A stretch of DNA of 64,000 bases from NCBI GenBank assembly GCA_012845835.1, contig JABAKD010000027.1, forward strand, positions 5,139,465 through 5,203,464, written 5' to 3'. This document shows positions 55,284 to 64,000 of this stretch, one piece after another. The DNA comes from Undaria pinnatifida. Taxonomy: Eukaryota; Sar; Phaeophyceae; Laminariales; Alariaceae. The notes below the pieces were generated by a model, which was not told the origin of the DNA, ran no database searches, and was given only the letters and a program-made list of their open reading frames with translations. Within the stretch, counting starts at the first letter, position 1. Each line of letters starts with the position of its first letter. The position numbers were made by a program, and so were the translations under genes.

Positions 55284-55660
55284 TTATCATCGCATCGCCC
55301 TGCGAACTTCGGCACGTCGTGCGAACGTTCTGCGCACGTTGCCAAGTCTGCGTCGATCGTTCATTGCGTGCATATTTCGGTCTCGCGGGAGGGAAGGTAA
55401 CTCGTCAGCACAAACTTCCCCCCCCCGTTGTTGGCGTGGTGTTGGTACTAAAAAGTCTCACAAAGAAGGGCCAAACAAAAACAGCAGTAAGCAGGCCCGC
55501 CTCACAAGGGAGGGTGCGGCTTCGAGTTCACGTCGCCAGGCCTGCGTGGGCGTCGCTCTATGAACTTCAGCGCGTCGTGTGGTCGTTCCGCACGCGTGGT
55601 CGAGTCTGCGTCGATCGTTTATTGCGCAATTTTGTTATCGCAGGGAAGATAAACTCGCTT
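55284..55660. repeat. Diverged direct repeat of about 110 bp
   Basis: GAACTTCGGCACGTCGTGCG ... AGTCTGCGTCGATCGTTCAT (55295-55370) recurs as GAACTTCAGCGCGTCGTGTG ... AGTCTGCGTCGATCGTTTAT (55560-55625), both followed by a CGCAGGGA/GGAGGGAAG-like stretch and AACTCG. Confidence 0.65.
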
Positions 55661-56139
55661 TGCCAAGATCCTCGACTTTTAGTATGGCGAGTATAAGAGT
55701 CGCGAGAGGACAGCAGCAACGGTTTTCATTATACTTCGTATAAGAGGTTCGCTCCTCGAGAGAAGCTGCTGCTTCGGGTTTATTTGTTCGTTGTTACTGT
55801 AGGCCTGGGTGGGTGTCGCTTGGGACGTGTGGAGGCCTTGCCCTCGGGTGGCAGGGCTGACACTAAGGTGGTGGTGTTGTTGCAGTCTCTGGCGTATGTT
55901 CTCATTTATGTGCTCAAACCAGGCACACGACACATTAATCTGCATGAATGCCTCAGCAACCCAGCAGATATAATGTTTTTCAAAAAGTTGTAACAGTTTG
56001 TGATTTACACAGACGGCAAAAACCTGACCAAACAATCGGCCCATAGTTTTCGTCAGTTTTTCTCCGTCCATCTTCTTGTCAGATTTACATGGAAACCCTA
56101 CATTTTCCGACGCTTTTTTCCGATGATTTTATTCTATAT

Positions 56140-57486
56140 TTTTTATATGGGCAGACTACAGAAAGCGGTATACCGCAACCATTCCGCGCCACCGTGCTGT
56201 ACAGCAGAATACACCTAGGTTTTTGACCCCGATCCGCGACGCTGATTGGTCAGCTCAGCCTCGTACCGGTTTTTGACACCAACTCCTTGCGGTACATCGT
56301 ACCGTCGCTTCTTAGCTCGGCCGTTACCGCTTTCAGACGCGACCCATACCGCTTTCTGCCGGAAAATATGCCATGCGGACCGACTGTGCCCGAAGCTCTT
56401 CACGCCCCGCACCCTTTCAAATTCCGACCGAACCTCAACCATGGGCGTCACGTCATGTAGCATGCACAGAACTGCGGGCGGTCATATTTCGGATCGCTTT
56501 AGAGCAATCAATGCAACACCCCTTTCGGCACACAGCACGAACCGTTGCTCAACCATAGACACCTCGCACACCCCACATACACGTATGGATCTATGGATGG
56601 CGGAGAAAGGGGTGGGACAAAGGGACGAAGGGAGAGTGAAAGTCCCACTACACGCACGACCCTCTTGGCCCACACTTACACCCTCTCGCGTCCGCCTTGC
56701 GGGTTCGCACACCGCGTTCTGTTGAAACCTTCGCTACCGATGGCGCCACCATCGACCCTGACGATGCACACACACCACTCTCTCGTCCGCCTTGCGTATT
56801 CGTACACCGCATTCTGTGGAAATCCACGCAGGTAGAGGACGTCACCACTTAAACTTGGTAGTTCAGAACTTGGGCTCACTTGAGATGCCCAGAAAATAAA
56901 CCATAATACACTACCCATACTCAGAAACATATAATATATGCCCTATTGAAAAATAAGAATAAGAACCGATCCTCGGGCAAAAAAAGATATCCTTAAGTGA
57001 TGGCACCAGCTATCTGTAATCGTACACTGACTGCTGGTTATGTACGAAACAACGGCTTTCTCGACTGTTGAAATGTGGACCTTGAAATAATCGGGAGCAT
57101 ATTACATGTAGTCTTCTACATGGCCTTCTACGTGTAGCCTTGTCGCCATGCAGTCTACATGACGTGGCGCCCATGGTTGAGATTCGGTCGGAATCTGAAA
57201 GGGTGCGGGGCGTGAAGAGCGTCGGGCAAAGTCGGTCCGCATGGCATATTTTCCTGATATTTTCCGACAGAAAGCGGTATGGGTCACGACAGAAAGCGGT
57301 GACGGCCGAGCTGAGAAGCCGCGGTACGATGTACCGCAAGGGGTTGGTGTCAAAAACCGGTACGAGGCTGACTTGACCAATCAGCGCCGCGGATCGGGGC
57401 CAAAAATCTAGGTGTATTCTGCTGTACCGCACGGTGGCGCGGAATGGTTGCGGTATATCGCTTTCTGTCGTCTGCCCTTTTTATAA
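56140..57486. mobile_element. Mutator-like TIR element (non-autonomous)
   Basis: Long inverted arms, 56149-~56467 and ~57150-57477, match over about 320 bp with small indels. The outer end is GGGCAGACTACAGAAAGCGG and its counterpart is CGCTTTCTGTCGTCTGCCC. Flanking 9-mers TTTTTATAT (56140-56148) and TTTTTATAA (57478-57486) agree at 8 of 9 positions. Long arms with 9-bp duplications are the Mutator-like (MULE) pattern. The 680-bp centre has an internal duplication (CTCTCGCGTCCGCCTTGCG near 56687 and 56783) but no transposase. Confidence 0.8.
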
Positions 57487-57489
57487 TGT

Positions 57490-58560
57490 AGGCATGTAAG
57501 TACAAAAAGGTTGTACGAACACGTACGGGCACGTTCACTTTGCAAGTATATAGTACGCGATACGTTCGTAGACGCGATACGTTCGTAGACTATCGTAGGC
57601 GTTTATTTTTGCACCTGCTCATTCTGCTCAAAACTACACCTGCTTATTCTGCTCAAAACCACAATAAAAACACACATACTCACAGCTCTGAGAGCTGCCG
57701 TCGTAGCGTGCTATCGTCGAGCATCTACCACACGGACTGAACAGCACAGAACAGCGGACTCAGCCCTCATGGTGTTTGTGTCGTCGAACAGCGGGACATT
57801 TACAGCTCGCTTTTTTTCCCGGTTTCTTTACAGGTCCCTTTTACGTACCAGCACGACGTAAGTTCAAGTTCGTACCCAACAAGGTTATTCATGCCTCTAC
57901 TTGTGTCTGCTTCGTCTGCTCAAATTACAAACAAGCACACCCAACTCCTGAGCTAGCATGTTTTGCGGTCGACCATTCACTGCGAGCACAGCACAGCACA
58001 GGGCAATCAGCCCAGCACAACGGAACAAAACAAGCACTACTCGTACGTGCGCCAACGTACGCAAAAACAGAGTAGCGGAGAACCATCATTGGCGTCGTCG
58101 AGCATCTTCTACATTACAATCCGCTATGTTTTCAAAGCGAACGAATGCATCGAAATTTGCCCGGCCAAAAAATCTACTCGCACAACGATAAGCAGCAGCA
58201 GCAACTACACAGCTGTAACTGCGCGAAGACTTGCCTTTATTTCCAACTCAATAAAATACAACACTACTACCCTTCTCTCGGCGTTCGCGTTCTTTCTCTG
58301 TCGTACGGATGGCGTGATTCATGCATGAATGCGACGTGCAGATGATGTAATTCATGCGTGAATGCGACGTTCTATTAATGGGCATACTGGACGTCCGGGT
58401 TGTTTCCTGGAGCACGGAGCGCTTGGCATTTGCAAGTCGTACGTTGCATCAAATAATGGACCTCTGTCCGATCCACGTTTTGTTTTACGTATCTCAGCTA
58501 GAGTAGCCGGCAGATGCCGCCCGCGGAGCGAAGCACCTTGTACCATTACCGTTGTCACCT
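57490..58560. other. Region without a supportable gene
   Basis: Short duplications occur, such as GATACGTTCGTAGAC at 57559 and 57577, ACACCTGCTYATTCTGCTCA at 57610 and 57635, and ATTCATGCRTGAATGCGACG at 58317 and 58349. No domain-bearing frame is seen. Confidence 0.45.
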
Positions 58561-59135
58561 ATTAATACGAGTCTAACACTAATTACTACAGTACTGTCAT
58601 CTATAGCTGATAGATGATACAAGAGTAGCGCTGGTGCTGTAGCCATAGGGCTGTACAGCGAGGGCAAAAACCCGATTTGTCCTGTACGAGAACGTAGCAG
58701 TCGTAGTTGAACATGCGAAAGGTCGAAAGGCCGAAAGCTGCAAGCAATCGTCGTTGCTGCGTTTTCGGGGTCCTAGATCTCACGAGTAAAACCATCCCGC
58801 ATGCTCGGAGAGGTAGCCTGCGGTCACCCACTACGCGGCACCACGTCCCTCGACCCTGGCACTGTTGTCTCAGCCATGTCTCTCTCCAAGTCAGGCCAGC
58901 GGAACAACAAGCAAATCGCGCACCAGTCCAGCTACGATGCCACGATACCTCCCTCCCCAACATACCAAGTACTGGTACCTGGTATATCATACCAGCGTCC
59001 GAAAATATAATTATCGTCTTATAGTAATATTTGAATTTAAACTGTCATTGTATTTTCGCACAAAGCGGTACCCGTGTGCACTGCACAAAGACGGCACATT
59101 GAAGAACGAAGTGGCCAAAAATTTCTAAATCTTAC

Positions 59136-59460
59136 CTGACATTACCCCAGATCCAGCACCCAGGATCGGTTCATTGCTGCGCTCGAGACGCGATCTCTTC
59201 TTGGCTGCCGCTGAAGGAGCCGCTTCGGGTTTCGGGCGCCCCTTCTTGGGGTTTGCACAAGCATCAGTAGCAGCAGAAGCCGCCGAAGCAGTAGTAGCAG
59301 CAGTAGTGGCAGCAGCAGTAGTAGCAGGCATCTGCCTTGATGATGAGGTGCTTGCGTTTGCGTCTTTTGCAAGGAGCAATCGCTGCTGCGGCTTCGGTGG
59401 CGACGGTGCCACAGCGGCATCGTCGCTGTCCACCAGGTCCGACGCGTCCGACTCGGACAT
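59136..59460 (-). CDS. First exon of a small nuclear-type, AT-hook-like protein
   Basis: ATG at 59460 opens MSESDASDLVDSDDAAVAPS, an acidic start. An Ala/Thr/Ser repeat, ACANPKKGRPKPEA, AAKKRSRLERSNEP and GSGVMSG follow, with a canonical donor ATGTCAG|GTAAGA at 59136. KKGRPKP resembles an AT-hook core (x-G-R-P), and KKRSR is a plausible nuclear signal, so DNA binding in the nucleus is inferred. The Ala/Thr run comes from a GCA/GTA microsatellite. Downstream exons on the minus strand were not identified. Transcription would diverge from the gene at 59901. Confidence 0.6.
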
Positions 59461-59900
59461 AGGTGCTTTGCTGCTGTCACGTCCGACCGCGGGGCCGGGT
59501 GGCAAGGTGACAGGTCGGATGCACACGGCGATGTGCCGCTCTGCTCAATGCAAGCAAGTCAGGTCACGAACCGGTTGTACAACAATAGCACCAGGCTGGG
59601 TTTCTTATTTGAAGAAACATAAATACTGACCCAGGATGGGTTTCTTTTTGAGAAGGAGTGCGCTCAACACTAACTTCAGCATAATGGCTCCCCGCTTGAT
59701 TATTTCCGTACTATTTCAGCCTATTTTCCTCATGGTGCAGTTTCTTACTAGGTGCCTGTCCTGTGTCCTTGTACTACAGGTGCGGCGGAATTACGGTGTG
59801 GATCGGCCAATCGCTGATCGCAGCGCGTCGTCATGCTTCAGTATTTCAGCAGCTACAGCCCCTTCTTCACGAGGTAGACACGCACTCGCCTCGGGTCGCC
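59461..59900. promoter_or_regulatory. Shared intergenic region of a divergent gene pair
   Basis: 440 bp between the two start codons must hold both 5' leaders and promoters. Its right half (59627-59780) is a second copy of the repeat at 19.6 kb, so the plastid gene's upstream sequence is partly repeat-derived. No TATA box is obvious. Confidence 0.4.
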
Positions 59901-60590
59901 ATGCCACAGCCCTCTGCCCTAGGCGTGTGTTCGATCGTGGTGCTGTCGTTCCTGAGATTTGGAGTCGCCTTTGTCCCTCCCGCGCAAAATCAGGCGCTGC
60001 AGCTAAAAGTTCCTGCAGCAGTACACAACGTCATCCAAAGGGATGACTCATCCACGATAACAACACTGCTACAAGGCACCAGCAGCAGCGCCAGTAGTAG
60101 TAGCAGCAGCGGTAGCACCAGCACCAGCACCAGCAGCACCAGCAACACCAGCACCAGTATCAGCACCAGTAGCCATGACGCAAAAGAGAGCTTCCTCCGT
60201 AATCTTGAGCGAAAACGCGCAGGAGAGGCCATCCCCTCTGCCTTGCTCGACGCGGATCTCGCCCGGCTCTGGTCATCAACAACCACCCCATCCACCGCAA
60301 CAACGACAGTGGATGATCTTGAGAGCTGGAAAGGAAAATGGCGCATCTGCCACGCGCCTCACATTGACACTCTGGGGGGGCTAATGTTGACAAAGTTTCC
60401 GAGCGTCGAGTACAACTTCCAGTCGAGCGATGGCCGAATGGTATCGCACTCTCGGTATGAGAGTAAGGTGTTTGGGTCTGGGTGGTTCAACGCTGACGGC
60501 CGTGTAGTGTCTCTGAAGCAGCAGCAGGAGATCAAGCCGCGGGCGGACGACAGCAGCGTGGTCCGACGAAAAGATGAAGAAGTTGTGAAG
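59901..60590 (+). CDS. Plastid-targeted protein, exon 1
   Basis: ATG at 59901 (context GTCGCCATGC) begins MPQPSALGVCSIVVLSFLRF. This hydrophobic signal peptide would be cleaved before Phe in GVA|FVPPAQ. An aromatic residue right after the cleavage site, followed by a basic/hydroxylated stretch, is the bipartite plastid-import signal of stramenopile algae. Then come a Ser/Thr-rich linker (residues about 55-93, an AGC/ACC microsatellite), a helical stretch (ESFLRNLERKRAGEAIPSAL) and a folded domain starting near 142: WKGKWRICHAPHIDTLGG, KFPSVEYNF, ESKVFGSGWFNADGRVVSL. I do not recognise a named family. The donor is GTGAAG|GTACGA. The frame upstream of this ATG is open to 59763, but the signal peptide fixes the start here. 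Confidence 0.75.
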
Positions 60591-60658
60591 GTACGAAGTA
60601 TATTTTTAGGTACTGCAAGTACTGCTGTGCAACTTTTGTTTTCGTTTGATGCGCGCAG

Positions 60659-60811
60659 CTGGAATACCGCAGGGCGTTTTTCGGTCCCAAGCGGGAACAG
60701 GGCAGTGGAGTGTGCATGTATGTCAGCAATCGTACCCGGGTACCTGGCCTGCGATTTGGTCTCGACCAGGAGAAGTGGAGTTACCCACCAACATCGCCGT
60801 TCTCTGCCACG
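60659..60811 (+). other. Open segment inside the intron (possible alternative exon)
   Basis: Acceptor-like GCGCGCAG, then LEYRRAFFGPKREQGSGVCM and on to FSAT before a TAG at 60812. It could be an alternative terminal exon giving a shorter protein. It cannot be joined in phase to the exon at 61478 near its end, so the two-exon model is preferred. Confidence 0.25.
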
Positions 60812-61477
60812 TAGCCTCTACGGTAGTCTGCGACCACATAAATGTTTCTTGTACTAAATGTACCACGCATCTCTTTGTTTAATGGATGGAGAACCAGTGC
60901 AATACTGGCATTGGGTATGCTAGATATCGTCGTTTAGAATGAACGTCAACAACAATAATTGCAACAACAACCACACTAGCGTGCGCACGAAACGTTGTTC
61001 ACCTCTTTCTGCCTAGCCTTGCCCTTGTGGTATCTGGGCGCCTCCTCGCAATGTAGTAATGCCGGCATAGTCTTCTTGCAGATGAAGTAACATCGCGATA
61101 CATAACAGATCGCAGCGGACTACCTACCAAGCATTGTCAGGCATTACCGTATGTATACCAGGTAACACGCAAGACAACACACTCGCTTGGATGAACTTCG
61201 GAGCCAGCTTTCTCCGAATCAAGGGGGGCACGCGCAACGATAATGGTGGTTTTGGAAATATTATTTGTTGAGATCCTTCCATATACGCGCATCGCTCGGA
61301 GTTTGCGTTCTCCAAGGTGTTGAGAAAATTAGCTTAGTTGATTGGAGGGGATGTGTTATCTTACTTGTTATGCGCCCACGGTATAACACTCTGTACGCGC
61401 AGAGCCGCAGGGTGCATACAGGCCGGCGGCTCACACGCACCCAGTGCTGTCCAACTTGACTTGTTCGTCACGCGCAG

Positions 61478-61756
61478 GTGATTTTCGAACGCTTCTGGTG
61501 GGATCGGAACGGGGAAGATCGGCCGACAGAGGCTCCACCAACACCCGCAGGCAGCGAGGTCGAATCATCGCTGAGGGAGGGTGGCGCCGCGTCCTCTAGG
61601 GGTGCTGATGGCGTTGATCGGTTTGTGCAGGTGGCTGGACAGTCGATGTTTTTCGACGGGCTCTCGGTATTCCCCGTGCGTTACCTCGACGACGACCTGT
61701 GCGTGTTCGAGTTCAAGGCTGCGGGTACAGTCGTGGCCTCCCAGCGAATAAAATAG
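61478..61756 (+). CDS. Plastid-targeted protein, terminal exon
   Basis: Acceptor GTCACGCGCAG, then VIFERFWWDRNGEDRPTEAP, a Ser/Gly-rich loop, RFVQVAGQSMFFDGLSVFPV, YLDDDLCVFEFKAAGTVVAS, QRIK and a TAG stop. It joins exon 1 in phase 0 (...DEEVVK-VIFERFWWD...), giving 322 aa in total. Alternating strands (VIFERFWWD, FVQVAG, LCVFEFKA, TVVAS) suggest a small beta-barrel, perhaps lipid- or pigment-binding like other plastid-lumen or thylakoid beta-barrels. That is a guess from the strand pattern only. Confidence 0.75.
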   Translation: MIFERFWWDRNGEDRPTEAPPTPAGSEVESSLREGGAASSRGADGVDRFVQVAGQSMFFDGLSVFPVRYLDDDLCVFEFKAAGTVVASQRIK

Positions 61757-63086
61757 TCATTTTTACGTCAGTCTCATTCTGCTGCCGGTGTGGTATGTAC
61801 TACAATGGTGTGACACAGCTAGCTCAAGGCAGACCCGTTGATTGGTTCGTGCGGTTCCATGAGTGGCCTAGTTCCGGCTGGGGTTCTGGTGGTTCGTCGT
61901 CCGGTAGCGCGGCGAAAGGGGGTGTGCTCTTCTAGCTTGCTGTCCATTAACCCTTTCGGGGCCCAGGTATAACCACTTAAACAGCGACGAGTGCAGCATG
62001 CGTCTAGCTGGGCCAATATCACCCTGCTGCACGCGTGCCGTACAGCACCTTAGATTGTGCACGGGTGCGGACTCATCCCCCACCCCAGCAGCCCAGGCTG
62101 CTTGGTGTGGCCGACGCTGTAATGGTCATTCAATTTCGACGTGTCTCCCCCCATAGGGGTTAGTTCCGGGTTTTCTACGTCCCAATTTTTGTTGGCGCGG
62201 TGCAGATTGTCTTTGCTCCGCCTCGCGTGTGGCGCTGTCGCTCTTGCTGGATTCTTAGTTTCAGAAATGGTTTTGTCCTTGGGGCGGGGTGTTTTGCGAT
62301 CGAGTCGGGGCGCCAAGGCTGGAAAAAATTGCATCCGATTATTGTCGCCCGTTGACTCCTTCGTGGGGCGTGATGTGGCGTTGCTTCCTGTTGGCCACAC
62401 GCCTACATCACTCGGCAGGTTGAAGGTACGCGCTACGAGCATCTATTTCCCCTCTTGATGTGACCAAAAAGCAAGATAAACACATGACCCCCACCCGACC
62501 GGCCATTTGGGTCGGGTCCGAGGCATTGAGACGCAGGTGAGACCGTGTCGTTGATCTGCTGCTTTTTGTTTTCACGACCGTTAGGCGTCGGTGATGGGTT
62601 GCTCGGCTGTAGTTCAACGCCAACGATACGCGTTCCTTTCTTATTACTCTGAGTAATAATCTTGGTCGGAAGGTTGTACGGGGAGGTTACCAACTTCAGC
62701 AACCAACTGCTGCTATTAGGCTTTCGGCATCGGAAAGTTGTTTCTGGTGGATTGTTCGCTAGTGTTCGCTTGAAACGGCACAGTTAGCACGTTAGTGGTC
62801 CTTGTATAGCCCTGATTGAGTAGTGCCGATTGCCCGCTATAGTACCTGTGAAGTCGCGTGGCACATGTGGGAGCCGCCAGTAGCGGCAGTGTGCCAAGTA
62901 CCGCCGGTTGCCGCTAAGGTACCGGTATTTCCGACTGGCACATACCGGCGCTACAGAAGGACTACTACTGTGTACCAGGCTTATTCTTTCAAGGCGCGAA
63001 GAGCATCGATGTGCTGATTATCCGATATTGTGCTATAGCATACAATTATAAACATATATAGTGGTTCTTTTTTTTTAGGGGACAAG
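61757..63086. other. Region downstream of the plastid gene, no further gene seen
   Basis: A plus frame at 62141-62458 contains a hydrophobic stretch but no domain or splice context. ACCGCCGGTTGCCGC/TACCGGTA-type short repeats occur near 62870-62960. Confidence 0.4.
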
Positions 63087-63735
63087 AATTTTGTCAGGAG
63101 TTTTTTTCGTCGTCTTCAGTATGGTTCGGAACTGGAATTTCTCGGTCAAATCGCTTCGTTCGAGCGCCGTCTTCGGGGGACGGCTCTAATGCCTCTCGCC
63201 CTGCCTTATCCGTTCCGCACCTCGACGTGAACGCGGATGGATGCCGAGCGAAACAAGAGAGAAGCGCGCGAAAAAATGTATTTTGAACGGTACTCTCCAG
63301 TTATTCTTCGGTTCGGATCTTGATGAATGGAGAGGTTGATAAAATCAAACTTGGCAAGACATTATTTCCAAATTGGCGTCATATTTTTATGGAAACAAAT
63401 AACATTTACTGTATAAAAAAACCCCATGGTACCGCGGTAGGTATCATAGTAGTGCGTTTATTTATTGAATTTCGATAGGTACACGTACGTACATGGATAG
63501 ACGTGACCAGCGCATGCATGACTAAAACGAGGAGGTAGTGACTAAAATTAATTACTGCGCCAGAAAAAGCCACACAGCAGCATCGCGAGTGGCTGCGTCC
63601 CCGGGGCCTCGAGGGTGGTATTATACAAGTTCGGGCAAATCGACATAGTTTGTACTCGTGCAAGTAATATAGGTACGAGTAAGAGCACACACAGCGATGC
63701 TCTACCACACACACGCCTTTTGCTCCCAGAAAGCC
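63087..63735 (+). repeat. Dispersed 0.65-kb repeat, uninterrupted copy
   Basis: Matches 21250-21400 at its left part and 22228-22718 plus 25842-25875 at its right part. Around 63671-63702 it reads through AGGTACGAGTAAGAGC to CAGCGATGCTCT without the LTR element. No coding content. Mobility is suspected, but no ends were defined. Confidence 0.8.
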
Positions 63736-63885
63736 CAACAATGTGGCCGCCCGATATCTTTAAGGGTAGTTTTTACGCTCTCTCATTGGCCGAGGGCTAT
63801 GTGGTGGTCCGCAGATCGTAATACTACATAAATTTCCAAAAGCAGCGCAGCCGCGTTTCTCGTCCATTTCTGGCCTGTTTTGGGT

Positions 63886-63935
63886 CCGGGTTGGGGTAGG
63901 GGTTAACGTTAGGGTTAGGGTTGGGGTTAGAGGGT
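63886..63935. repeat. Degenerate telomere-like TTAGGG stretch
   Basis: Contains GTTAGGGTTAGGGTTGGGG with flanking GGGGTTAACG. Too short and degenerate for a chromosome end. It is an interstitial telomere-like stretch or G/T-rich low complexity. A weaker C-strand version (CTAACCCAACCTCTAACCCC) lies at 12210-12235. Confidence 0.6.
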
Positions 63936-64000
63936 CGATTGGGTCTACGCCCGTACCTCTATCCGACCAGGAAGCGCTTTCTGCTCCCAAACGCGAACAG

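Noticed and set aside
58601-59010. Overlapping frames on both strands near 58.8-59.0 kb (MSLSKSGQRNNKQ... on plus)
   Set aside because: Some exon-like feel, but no convincing splice partner, domain or start context. It could not be tied to the gene at 59136-59460.
63886-63935. True chromosome end
   Set aside because: Only about two exact TTAGGG units among degenerate G/T sequence, followed by ordinary sequence.
1-64000. CRISPR array, prophage, operon or bacterial integron
   Set aside because: The tandem repeats have no unique spacers of constant length, and gene structure is clearly intron-bearing and eukaryotic.

Overview
The window reads as nuclear DNA of a photosynthetic stramenopile, most likely a brown alga. 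Three lines point there. Genes are split into many short exons by long GT-AG introns full of repeats. One gene encodes a signal peptide ending at an Ala|Phe-Val-Pro-Pro site, the 'ASAFAP-like' signature of stramenopile plastid import. Coding density is very low, with diverse non-autonomous transposons, microsatellites and homopolymer runs. No bacterial operon, rRNA or complete tRNA was seen. The species is an inference.

Layout. 1-12.5 kb: repeats (a degenerate tandem array, two tRNA-derived SINE copies, a hAT-like element with a perfect 8-bp target duplication) and one probable Gln/Ser/Pro-rich exon at 6.2-6.9 kb. 12.5-15.6 kb: the 3' end of a plus-strand gene for an acidic, low-complexity protein; its last intron holds a transposon-like element with a large CCCAA/CCGAA array. 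15.6-34 kb: gene-poor, with tandem repeats, a gag-only LTR retrotransposon (22.7-25.8 kb) and a tiny LTR element (28.5-29.8 kb). Both LTR elements have identical LTR lengths within each element, 4-bp target duplications, and shared primer-site and polypurine-tract motifs.

34.7-54.3 kb: the main gene, on the minus strand. I could assemble about 17 exons (about 1,770 codons) encoding two PHD fingers, an ankyrin-repeat array, a pre-HECT region and a complete C-terminal HECT ubiquitin-ligase domain with its catalytic Cys. The splice phases of all HECT-domain exons agree. The introns carry a private short repeat family, three copies of a GACCC-rich inverted-repeat element and several microsatellites.

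54.3-64 kb: a Mutator-like element with 0.3-kb inverted arms (56.1-57.5 kb), then a divergent gene pair from a 440-bp intergenic region. One is a short AT-hook-like nuclear protein (minus, first exon only). The other is a two-exon plastid-targeted protein (plus, 322 aa). The end holds a 0.65-kb dispersed repeat, whose second copy at 22 kb was split by the gag-only LTR element, and degenerate telomere-like sequence.

The genes have no evident shared pathway. The window is best read as one large regulatory E3 ligase gene and a few small genes in repeat-rich DNA. All exon borders are by-eye inferences from splice signals, frame and family resemblance.
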